A stretch of 64,000 nucleotides of DNA, from assembly GCA_035628505.1 (NCBI GenBank), contig DASPJR010000117.1, positions 1 to 64,000 on the forward strand. The letters are read 5' to 3'. The notes beneath the pieces are model-generated. The model saw only the letters and a program-made list of their open reading frames with translations, had not been told where the DNA came from and did no database searches. Positions 8,742 to 18,242 of the stretch are shown one piece after another. The stretch comes from DASPJR01 sp035628505 (GTDB lineage: Bacteria; Planctomycetota; SZUA-567; H5-PLA8). Position 1 is the stretch's first letter. Every line of letters begins with the position of its first letter. The translations under genes were made by a program, and so were the position numbers.

Positions 8742-9491
8742 ATGAACTTTTCATCGATCGTCAAAAAAACTTTCATGGCGTTTACGGGGCTGGCCCTGGT
8801 CGGCTTTCTGGTCACGCACCTGGCCGGCAACCTGATGATCTTTTCGCCTGAAAAGTTCAACGCGTACGCGCACATGCTGGAGCAGAATCCGCTGCTGGTT
8901 CCAGCTGAAATCGCCCTGCTGGCCATTTTTCTCGTCCACATTTATATGGCGCTGAAGCTGACCGCAGAAAACAGAGCTGCGCGTACCGAATCGTACGAGG
9001 TTCGCAACACTGCCGGCGAGAGCACCTGGGCCTCACGCAACATGATGATCACAGGCGTGATCATTCTCTTTTTCGTCATCATTCACGTGAAGATGTTCAA
9101 ATACGGCGACAAGACTGGCGCGGGCGGACTGTGGGGCTTGGTTATCCGCGAGTTCAAGCAGCCGCAGGTCGCGATCTTTTATGTCGCCAGCATGATCTTC
9201 ATGGGCTTCCATCTCAGCCACGCCATCTCGAGTGCGCTGCAATCGCTCGGCGCGCTCAAGCCCGGTGTGCGCCCGAAAGTCCGCCGTCTTGGAGCGGTGA
9301 TCGGCTGGGGGCTGGCGATCGGATTTGCGATCCTGCCGCTGTGGGCCTGGCTGATTGCCAAAGATGAGCCGTCAATGCCCAACATTCAGATCAAACTCGG
9401 CGCCGCCGATCTGCCGCGCGGTACCAGCACCTCGACTTCAACACCGGCTGGGGCTGAAAACAAGCCCGCAGCGCCGGCTCACGCGGAGTAA
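8742..9491 (+). CDS. sdhC: Succinate dehydrogenase / fumarate reductase cytochrome b subunit
   Basis: Single large membrane anchor (249 residues, five predicted helices) of the class B type, in which one subunit binds two hemes and reacts with menaquinone. Recognisable segments are FTGLALVGFLVTHLAGNL, the histidines in VHIYMALKL and IIHVKMFKYGDKTG, and FMGFHLSHAISSALQSLG. After the last helix there is a short Thr/Ser/Pro-rich tail. The ATG at 8742 is chosen because the homologous region begins there; a longer in-frame opening overlaps mutM. It is the first gene of sdhCAB, with sdhA 5 bp downstream. Confidence 0.92.
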   Translation: MNFSSIVKKTFMAFTGLALVGFLVTHLAGNLMIFSPEKFNAYAHMLEQNPLLVPAEIALLAIFLVHIYMALKLTAENRAARTESYEVRNTAGESTWASRNMMITGVIILFFVIIHVKMFKYGDKTGAGGLWGLVIREFKQPQVAIFYVASMIFMGFHLSHAISSALQSLGALKPGVRPKVRRLGAVIGWGLAIGFAILPLWAWLIAKDEPSMPNIQIKLGAADLPRGTSTSTSTPAGAENKPAAPAHAE

Positions 9492-9496
9492 CTTCA

Positions 9497-11434
<1,938 letters not shown>

Positions 11435-11477
11435 GCGCGCGAATGAAATTGAGCAACTCCATCGGAGCTAAAGAGCG

Positions 11478-12260
11478 ATGAACTTTACACTCAAAGTCTG
11501 GCGGCAGAAGAACGCGAGCACACCCGGCAAGTTCGTGACGTACGAAGCGAAGAACATCTCCGCCGACGCCTCGTTCCTTGAAATGCTCGACATCGTCAAC
11601 AACGAGCTCGACAGCAAGGGCGAAGAAGCAATTATGTTCGATCATGATTGCCGCGAAGGCATCTGCGGCATGTGCAGCCTGCATATCAACGGCCTGCCGC
11701 ACGGCCCGAAGCTGCAGCACCAGGAAGATCCCGCTCCGGGCGAAAAGCCGCGCGGCCGCACAACCTGCCAGCTGTACATGCGCGAATTCAAAGATGGCGA
11801 CACCATCGTCGTCGAACCTTTCCGCGCCAAGGCCTTCCCGATCATCCGCGACCTGGTCGTGGACCGCAGCGCCTTCGATCGCATCATGAACAAGGGCGGC
11901 TACATTTCGGTCAACACCGGTACCGCGCAGGACGCCAACTGCCTGCCGATCGGCAAAAAGGAAGCGGACCTGTCGATGGATGCCGCCGAGTGCATCGCCT
12001 GCGGTGCGTGCGTGGCCAGCTGCAAGAATGCGTCCGCGATGCTCTTTGTCAGCGCCAAAGTTTCGCAGTTCGCGCTGCTGCCACAGGGCCAGCCCGAGCG
12101 CTACAAGCGCGTGGTCGCGATGGTCGATCAGATGGACAAGGAAGGCTTCGGCAACTGCACCAACGAAGGCGAATGCGAAGCCAACTGCCCCAAGCAGATC
12201 TCACTGGCGAACATCGCGCGTATGAACCGCGATTACATCTGGGCGAAGGTGATGAGCTGA
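11478..12260 (+). CDS. sdhB: Succinate dehydrogenase / fumarate reductase iron-sulfur subunit
   Basis: Carries electrons from SdhA to the membrane anchor through three iron-sulfur clusters. The plant-ferredoxin motif CREGICGMCSLHING with a downstream Cys (TCQLY) binds the 2Fe-2S cluster. CIACGACVASC and CTNEGECEANCPKQI bind the 4Fe-4S and 3Fe-4S clusters. It has 260 residues. It is the last gene of sdhCAB and is followed by a strong terminator. Confidence 0.95.
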   Translation: MNFTLKVWRQKNASTPGKFVTYEAKNISADASFLEMLDIVNNELDSKGEEAIMFDHDCREGICGMCSLHINGLPHGPKLQHQEDPAPGEKPRGRTTCQLYMREFKDGDTIVVEPFRAKAFPIIRDLVVDRSAFDRIMNKGGYISVNTGTAQDANCLPIGKKEADLSMDAAECIACGACVASCKNASAMLFVSAKVSQFALLPQGQPERYKRVVAMVDQMDKEGFGNCTNEGECEANCPKQISLANIARMNRDYIWAKVMS

Positions 12261-12285
12261 ATCGGCGTTGAAATCAAATGAACAA

Positions 12286-12308
12286 GGCGCTGCATGCAGC
12301 GCCTTTTT
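12286..12308 (+). terminator. Terminator of the sdhCAB operon
   Basis: The perfect palindrome ggcgctgcatgcagcgcc is followed by six Ts, 25 bp after the sdhB stop. It may also serve the convergent gene that ends at 12308. Confidence 0.85.
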
Positions 12309-13441
12309 TATTTGTGCGGCTCGTCCATAGCGTGCAGAACTTTTCCGGAGAGATCTTTGATCTCCACGCGCATCGTCGCGGCTTTTGCCTCCAGGCTCAT
12401 CAGGATGTAACTGTCTTCGCTCTCGAAAAAGGCGGCCTTCGGGTCCTTGTACTTTGCGCCTTTGCCGCCCAGCGACGTGTTGTAGTACGAAAAACCATCA
12501 ACGTCAGCACGCTCGGCGAAATAACCGAATCCGGTAATCGCGATCGTCCCTTTGCTGAAGAGAGTGTGCAGCGGAGGGGTATCCTGGCTGCGAATGCTGC
12601 CGCTCTTCTCGTTCTGGATCGTCACGACAAAGCGCGGCTTTGGGTTTTCGAGCAGTTTTGCGTACCACTCGTACTGCGGCGTGCCCTTCTTGTAGGGATG
12701 GCATGTCTGCCACGTCGTGCCCATGTCGGACGTGTGCTGTATGTCGAGCGCGATTAGCCGCAGATCGAACTCGGGGATATCAAGATTCCATTTCCACTCG
12801 TCGCCCGGCAGTTCAAAGAACGTGCGGTACGCCGTCGCGTCGATGTCGTACACCGGCTCCGCTGGCGGCTTCGGTCCCCGCGGTGTGATTTCCTTATCGT
12901 GGTTGCCCAGCGCCGGCAGGAAGAGTACGGATGAAAAAAGCTTCGGGTACGCGCGGATCAGATCGCTGTATGGTTTGATGCAATCCTTCACGCCGGCGCC
13001 GCACTTTTTGTGCAGGCAATCGATGTTGTCGCCACCTGTGAGCAGCAGGTGAATATCGTCCTTGAGCAGGCAATCGAGATTCTTGTGTTCCTGCCAGTTC
13101 GCCACGAGTGCCACGCGTAGCTTTTCGACCGGAAGCGTGCGGAAACTATGGACGGCGGAGCTTTCAGAGCCGCTGCTCACTTTGTAGAAGTACGCCGTCC
13201 CGCGCGCGGGAACCAAGATTTCGACATGATGGAGCAGCACGCTTTCGTCGATTGTGACTTTCTGCCCGAGCTCTTTTGTCGCGCCGAATTCGACGACTGA
13301 ATTTCCTGGCTTGCCGCTCTCCCAGCTGATCACGACCTTGCCGAGATCATTCGATTTGTGCGAGAGCCAAATGCAATCGATTTGCGCGCGTACCGAAAGC
13401 GCGCAACAAACCAGCCCCATGAGAATGCCGTAAAAGCGCAT
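12308..13441 (-). CDS. Secreted metallophosphoesterase with purple-acid-phosphatase-like N-domain
   Basis: A 377-residue exported protein with signal peptide MRFYGILMGLVCCALSVRAQ. Residues about 25-115 resemble the fibronectin-like N-domain of purple acid phosphatases (VVEFGATKELG…, TAYFYKV). A calcineurin-type metal-binding core follows, with TGGDNID and LPALGNHDKE. The usual first metal motif (DxH) is not obvious: VANWQEHKNLD stands where it would be expected, so the metal site may be altered. The start at 13441 has GGAGGG 8 bp upstream. It probably hydrolyses phosphate esters in the periplasm, but the substrate is unknown. Confidence 0.75.
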   Translation of the reverse strand: MRFYGILMGLVCCALSVRAQIDCIWLSHKSNDLGKVVISWESGKPGNSVVEFGATKELGQKVTIDESVLLHHVEILVPARGTAYFYKVSSGSESSAVHSFRTLPVEKLRVALVANWQEHKNLDCLLKDDIHLLLTGGDNIDCLHKKCGAGVKDCIKPYSDLIRAYPKLFSSVLFLPALGNHDKEITPRGPKPPAEPVYDIDATAYRTFFELPGDEWKWNLDIPEFDLRLIALDIQHTSDMGTTWQTCHPYKKGTPQYEWYAKLLENPKPRFVVTIQNEKSGSIRSQDTPPLHTLFSKGTIAITGFGYFAERADVDGFSYYNTSLGGKGAKYKDPKAAFFESEDSYILMSLEAKAATMRVEIKDLSGKVLHAMDEPHK

Positions 13442-13551
13442 GAGCCGCCCTCCAGAGTCTCGTCTCAATACACCTTCCGGCTACGCTGGCGCGGACGCAA
13501 AACGCGGATAATCTTTCTGTTTTCGCGTTCAAAAATTCAAGGAGGCTTTCA

Positions 13552-14970
13552 ATGGCATTCCGTACTGAAACAGATTCGCTCGGCCCCGTCCAGGTTCCCG
13601 CGGAGGCGTTCTTCGGCGCGCAGACGCAGCGTGCCGTTGAGAACTTCCCGATCAGCGGCCAGCGCATGCCCGCGCGGTTCGTCCGCGCCATCATCCTGAT
13701 CAAGAAGGCCGCCGCGCAGGCCAATCGCGAACTGGGCCAGCTCGATGAGAAGATCGCCGGCGCGATCGTGCAGGCCGCCGACGAGGCGCTTGCCGGCATC
13801 GCCAAGGGCGGCGCCGAAGCCGAGAAGTGGCTCTCGCAGTGGCCCGTCGACGTGTTCCAGACCGGCTCGGCAACATCGACCAACATGAACACCAATGAGG
13901 TGCTGGCCGGACGCGCCAACGAAATCCTGTCGGGTACGCGCGGCGGCAAGAAGCCTGTTCATCCCAACGACCATGTCAACAAGGGCCAGTCGTCGAACGA
14001 CATCATCCCGACGACCCTTCACGTCGCCGCGCTGGACTCGCTGGAGAACGATCTAATTCCCGCGCTCAAATATCTGCACGCCGCGCTCGCTGCCAAAGCC
14101 AAAGAATTCGATCCGGTCGTCAAGATCGGCCGCACGCACATGATGGACGCCGTGCCCGTGCGCCTGGGCCAGGAATTCGCCGGGTACACGTCGCAACTGG
14201 AGCACTCCATCGCGCGCGCTGAAAGCTGCAGAAAGAACCTCGCGGAACTGGCAATCGGAGGAACGGCCGTCGGCACCGGGCTCAACAATGATCCGAAAGT
14301 GACCTCGCTGGTGATCCAGAAACTTTCCGCCGAGCTGAAGCTGCCGTTCAAGCAGGCGCCGAATCTTTTCGAAGCACTCGGTGCGCGCGACGCGGCCGTG
14401 GAAACCTCCGGCCAGCTCAAGACGATTGCCTGCTCACTGATGAAAATCGCCAACGACATTCGCTTCCTGGGCTCGGGCCCGCGCTGCGGCATCGGCGAGA
14501 TCAATCTGCCGGATCTTCAGCCGGGCAGCTCGATCATGCCGGGAAAAGTCAATCCTGTCATGCCCGAGATGCTGACGATGGTCGCCTGCCAGGTGATCGG
14601 CGCCGATGCGGCCATCACCGCCGGCGGACTGCAGGGGCATTTCGAGCTCAACGTGTTCAAGCCGATGATCGCTCACAACCTGCTTTTCTCGATGCAGATT
14701 CTGTCGACCGGCTGCCGTGCCTTCGCCGACAAGTGCGTCAAGGGGCTTGAAGCAAATAAAGAACGCTGCGAAGAGCTGATCGAAAAGAGCCTGATGATGT
14801 GCACGGCGCTGGCACCGAAGATCGGCTACGACAAATCGGCCGAGCTTGCCAAGGAAGCGTACAAGACCGGCAAGACCGTTCGGCAGCTGGCGACCGAGAA
14901 GAACCTGATGCCCAAGGCCGAGCTCGACAAACTGCTCGACGTCCGCTCGATGACCGAGCCTGGAGCGTGA
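13552..14970 (+). CDS. fumC: Fumarate hydratase class II
   Basis: Interconverts fumarate and malate in the TCA cycle, next to sdhCAB in both location and function. It belongs to the aspartase/fumarase superfamily: the signature GSSIMPGKVNPVMPE lies near residues 324-338. TGSATSTNMNTNEVLAGRA, HPNDHVNKGQSSND and GRTHMMDAVP are the other conserved blocks. The length of 472 residues is standard. A strong ribosome site (AAGGAGG) precedes the ATG. No iron-sulfur cysteines of class I enzymes are present. Confidence 0.95.
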   Translation: MAFRTETDSLGPVQVPAEAFFGAQTQRAVENFPISGQRMPARFVRAIILIKKAAAQANRELGQLDEKIAGAIVQAADEALAGIAKGGAEAEKWLSQWPVDVFQTGSATSTNMNTNEVLAGRANEILSGTRGGKKPVHPNDHVNKGQSSNDIIPTTLHVAALDSLENDLIPALKYLHAALAAKAKEFDPVVKIGRTHMMDAVPVRLGQEFAGYTSQLEHSIARAESCRKNLAELAIGGTAVGTGLNNDPKVTSLVIQKLSAELKLPFKQAPNLFEALGARDAAVETSGQLKTIACSLMKIANDIRFLGSGPRCGIGEINLPDLQPGSSIMPGKVNPVMPEMLTMVACQVIGADAAITAGGLQGHFELNVFKPMIAHNLLFSMQILSTGCRAFADKCVKGLEANKERCEELIEKSLMMCTALAPKIGYDKSAELAKEAYKTGKTVRQLATEKNLMPKAELDKLLDVRSMTEPGA

Positions 14971-15010
14971 TTCGGTTTCGGATTTCAGATTAAGGGCACA
15001 TGATTGCCGT

Positions 15011-15160
15011 GGGTGGCCCAGCCCAACGGGCTGGGTGAGCGGAGCGAACAAGAAGCCACGGATCGGCGTTCCCATCGATTGGCGTGCGCGCTTCTGTGAA
15101 AAGCGTCCATCCAGCGGCTTCTTGTCGCTGCGCGACACGGCCCGATGGGCCGTGCCACCC
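15011..15160. repeat. Dispersed inverted-repeat element, copy 3 (complete)
   Basis: The left arm 15011-15057 (gggtggcccagcccaacggg… to …aacaagaagcc) is an imperfect reverse complement of the right arm 15116-15160 (ggcttcttgtcgctgcgcg… to …gccgtgccaccc). They are separated by about 58 bp. The arms match those of the copies at 1-127 and 149-306, but the interior differs. The element sits alone between fumC and the PKD gene. The rest of 14971-15348 holds a heptamer repeat and no credible gene. Confidence 0.75.
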
Positions 15161-15306
15161 TTCGAGTTCGCGGCGTCTTCTCGTAAGGAATCTATGAAAT
15201 GCAATCTCGCGTGCGTGATTATCTTCACGCACAAGATGAAAGAGATGAGATCGTTTTATCGACAAGCTGGGCCGTGAAGACGCGGAACAATTTGCGCACG
15301 TCGGCG

Positions 15307-15342
15307 ATCCGCAATCCGCAATCCGCAATCAAAAAATCCGCA
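15307..15342. repeat. Heptamer tandem repeat (atccgca)n
   Basis: Three and a half head-to-tail copies of atccgca (15307-15330), then an A-run and a fourth copy (15336-15342). They lie 7 to 40 bp past the stop of the minus-strand PKD gene. Confidence 0.8.
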
Positions 15343-15348
15343 ATGGGA

Positions 15349-16659
15349 TTACTGGCGCTTGCCGCGGCGGCCGGTCTGCCAGAAGGCATCGTCCTTCGTG
15401 CGGCGCGTCAGGCGCGTGGCTGTTACGGCTTCGAACTTGGTGCCGTCGGCCTGATCGAATTCGATGCGGATGGCAAAATTAAAGGCAGTAAACGGCTTGC
15501 CGCGGATCGGCAGGCCCGTGCCGCCTTTGCGTTCGTCCTGCGCCAAGTCCCACGTCTTGATGTTGAACAGACGGGTCTTGGTGTCGATCGTGAAGCGACG
15601 TATGCCGCTCAGGTCGCGATCTGTCTGCTCATAAATGATCTTCGAACCGTTCTGCTTCACGCGGTCAAAGAGGATCACTTCGCGGTCGGCATCGTTGAAC
15701 TTGAAGACAAAAATTCCGGCGCCAGGCGTCTGTAGAATCTTCGACATCGGCTTCGAGAGGTATCCGTCAAATTCAAAGAAGTGGCTTTCACCGCGGATTT
15801 CCTCCACGGCGGAGGCACGGGAGATTACGAAAAATCCATCTTCTACGGTACCCAGGCCCTGCTTGAGATTGTAGCGTCCGCGTCCGACTCCATTCGCTTG
15901 CGACGTATACGAAAAGTTTTCCGTCAGCGAGTAGGTTTGCGCGCCGATGGTCAGGATCAGGGTGACGGGCGTGGCAATGCCGGTTCCGGTTACCGTCGTG
16001 TTCGTCGCGCCCGATGCGGCGAAAGCGGCCTTAAGTTCAGCGCGCGTGATATCCACGCGCAGGGTCTGCTCGAGCGCGTTCACTTCGATGAAGTACGAAG
16101 GCTTGATGTTTTCGGCGCTTTCAATGCGGCCATTTTCGCCCAGCACGCCGGAAACGGTAAACAGGCCGTTTATCGAAAACGTCGTCGCCAGGCCCTGAAG
16201 GTCGCCGGGCAGATCCACGGTGTTGAATGCGGCGTCGAGCCGGAAGGTATCCCTGTCCGTTTGAGAATGCCGCAGATTGAATGTCGCCTGAGTCAGAGCG
16301 ATGCGGAAATTCATGTCGGGCGATACAGGGCCCTGGCCCGATCCAGTGACAACGATGCTCACTTCGGCGCTGGAGGTCGCTCCGGTAGCGGTTGTGCCGG
16401 TCAGTTTTGCGGTGTAGGTACCGGCGACAGTGTAAACGTGCGTGATCGTTTTAGCCGTTGAGATCGAACCGTCTCCGAACTCCCAGAGATAGCTCACGAT
16501 GTCTGCAGAGGACGAACCGGCGTCAAAAGAAACGCCCAGCGGCGCCTGACCCGTTGAAGGGCTCGCATTGATCACAGCGGTGGTTTCTGCGAAGACAGCG
16601 TTTGTGAAGACCAGACAGAGCACCAGGAAAATCCGGCGCCAGTACATGGAATGGCACAT
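15349..16659 (-). CDS. Secreted PKD-domain protein of unknown function
   Basis: A 436-residue exported protein. The signal peptide core is RRIFLVLCLVFTNAVFA. A PKD (polycystic kidney disease) beta-sandwich domain follows at about residues 25-110, with the hallmark WEFGDGS and HVYTVAGTYTAKLT. The rest (about 115-436) is beta-rich, shows no catalytic motif I know, and contains two similar stretches (NFRIALTQATFNLRHSQ and FNFAIRIEF). PKD domains usually mediate binding to proteins or polysaccharides. The ATG at 16659 is chosen because GGAGGAG lies 8 bp upstream. It is a single gene. Confidence 0.7.
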   Translation of the reverse strand: MCHSMYWRRIFLVLCLVFTNAVFAETTAVINASPSTGQAPLGVSFDAGSSSADIVSYLWEFGDGSISTAKTITHVYTVAGTYTAKLTGTTATGATSSAEVSIVVTGSGQGPVSPDMNFRIALTQATFNLRHSQTDRDTFRLDAAFNTVDLPGDLQGLATTFSINGLFTVSGVLGENGRIESAENIKPSYFIEVNALEQTLRVDITRAELKAAFAASGATNTTVTGTGIATPVTLILTIGAQTYSLTENFSYTSQANGVGRGRYNLKQGLGTVEDGFFVISRASAVEEIRGESHFFEFDGYLSKPMSKILQTPGAGIFVFKFNDADREVILFDRVKQNGSKIIYEQTDRDLSGIRRFTIDTKTRLFNIKTWDLAQDERKGGTGLPIRGKPFTAFNFAIRIEFDQADGTKFEAVTATRLTRRTKDDAFWQTGRRGKRQ

Positions 16660-16915
16660 CAACAGTACTCCTCCTACGCAACAGCATTGGCAGGGCTCTG
16701 TCCTGCAGCCGCGTTAAGCAAAATGAGCTGACTATATTAATCGGCAGGTCTCGTCCAGCCAAGCACAGTTAATTGGAATGTGCCCGCCATGCGCGAAGTG
16801 AAGGCACGAAAAAACCGTGGGACTCACGCGGTGCTCCTTGAACGATTTCAGACGAAACCGTTCTCAGAGAGGGGTGTGTGCCACGGCTATTCGTTCACAC
16901 GCGTTCGCGTATGCT

Positions 16916-17179
16916 TTAATGCCAGTAGTACCGATACGGACGATAGTAGTAGCTCCGGTACGGCCGCGAATAGTAATACCGCGGGTACGAGTAATAGTAC
17001 GGCCGGTGATAGCGCCGGTAGCTATAGCTCGGATAATAGCTTGTGTAGTAGCTGGGGTAGTACCGGTGGTGGTGACGATGTCCCGTACCGAAGCCGAACG
17101 AGATGCCGAAGTCGGCAGCCATCGTCGGAACCGCAAAGAGCAGGGCAAGCGCTAGTGCGGCGGCGTGAAGAGCAGACAT
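16916..17179 (-). CDS. Small secreted tyrosine-rich protein
   Basis: An 87-residue protein with a clear signal peptide (MSALHAAALALALLFAVPTMAA) and GGAGGA 5 bp before the ATG. The mature part starts with DFGISFGFGTGHRHHH. From there on it is almost only Tyr, Arg, Pro and Ser, with 23 tyrosines in the last 48 residues in YYPSYY/YYYSRPY-type repeats. Such low-complexity exported proteins occur in Planctomycetota and Proteobacteria without a known role. Adhesion, cross-linking or a surface-coat part are guesses. Confidence 0.65.
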   Translation of the reverse strand: MSALHAAALALALLFAVPTMAADFGISFGFGTGHRHHHRYYPSYYTSYYPSYSYRRYHRPYYYSYPRYYYSRPYRSYYYRPYRYYWH

Positions 17180-17301
17180 AAAATCCTCCCGATTTAAGTG
17201 TCTCCTCCTCCCATTTATGAAATGTCTTTTCCCACTCGCATTGTTCCACTAATAGCAGCAGCAACTCGTCTCATTCTGCCGTCAGTGCTATACTGAAAAC
17301 T

Positions 17302-18213
17302 ATGGCGAACCTCGCTCCCGAAGCCTATCTGCGTCCCGAAGTGATCCGCCAGGTTCAGCGCTTCGATTTAAAGGCGAAATTCCTGATCGAAGGATTTCTG
17401 TCGGGCCTGCACAGTTCGCCATTTAAAGGCTTTTCGGTCGAATTCTCAGAACACCGAAAGTATGTGCGGGGTGATGACGTAAGGCTGGTGGACTGGAAAC
17501 TCTGGTCGCGCACCAACCGCTACTACGTCAAGCAGTTCAAAGCCGAGACAAACCTGACCGGGCACCTGATCGTCGATGTCTCGGCCAGCATGGGCTATGC
17601 GGGCCAGAGCGGATCAGTAACCAAGCTGCAGTACGCGACGTACCTGGCTGCCGCGATGGCATACATGATGATTCATCAGCAGGACCCCGTGGGGCTGGTG
17701 ACCTGCGGCGACGCGCTGCGCGCGTTCCTGAAGCCCAAGAGCAAATCGTCGCACCTGTTTTCGATCCTCAAGATTCTCTCAGAGACGCAGCCCAGTGGCG
17801 CGACGAAGCTGGCAGAAAACCTGCATCAGATCACGGAGATGATCGACCACCGTGGCATGGTCATGCTTTTTTCCGATCTGCTGGACGACAGCGGCGAAGA
17901 CAAGGTCCTGGACGCATTGTCGCACCTGCGCTTCCGCGGACATGACGTAATCGTGTTTCAGATCTTTGATGCCGCCGAGGCGACGTTTCCCTTCCAGGAT
18001 ACGATGCGCTTTGAGGACATTGAAGGCATGCCCGACGCCATCGTCGCCGACGCACCGGCGATTCGAAAAGCGTACCTGGCTGAGCTGCAGGCGTTTCGCG
18101 AGCGCTACAAAACCGAGTGTACCAAGCGCCACATCGATTTCGTGCCCGTTGATACTTCCGAAAGTTTCGACAAACCGCTGCTGGCGTACCTGCAGCGCCG
18201 CTGCGGAAAGTGA
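17302..18213 (+). CDS. DUF58 domain protein
   Basis: A 303-residue cytoplasmic protein with the DUF58 core EFSEHRKYVRGDDVRLVDWKLWSRTNR and a von Willebrand A-like half (LIVDVSASMGYA, LFSDLLDD) carrying a MIDAS-like DxSxS. These proteins work with MoxR AAA+ ATPases in assembling or activating membrane and periplasmic complexes. Two VWA membrane proteins follow in the same operon, and moxR faces it from downstream. A TATACT box (17289-17294) lies 8 bp before the ATG with no ribosome site, so the mRNA may be leaderless. Confidence 0.88.
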   Translation: MANLAPEAYLRPEVIRQVQRFDLKAKFLIEGFLSGLHSSPFKGFSVEFSEHRKYVRGDDVRLVDWKLWSRTNRYYVKQFKAETNLTGHLIVDVSASMGYAGQSGSVTKLQYATYLAAAMAYMMIHQQDPVGLVTCGDALRAFLKPKSKSSHLFSILKILSETQPSGATKLAENLHQITEMIDHRGMVMLFSDLLDDSGEDKVLDALSHLRFRGHDVIVFQIFDAAEATFPFQDTMRFEDIEGMPDAIVADAPAIRKAYLAELQAFRERYKTECTKRHIDFVPVDTSESFDKPLLAYLQRRCGK

Positions 18214-18242
18214 TGCAGTAAGAAGTAGAGCCGGAGAGCAGA

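Noticed and set aside
15199..15327. Possible frameshifted gene remnant between repeat copy 3 and the PKD gene
   Set aside because: Joining two frames gives a plausible-looking peptide, but it is short, has a stop in frame directly upstream and no family match.
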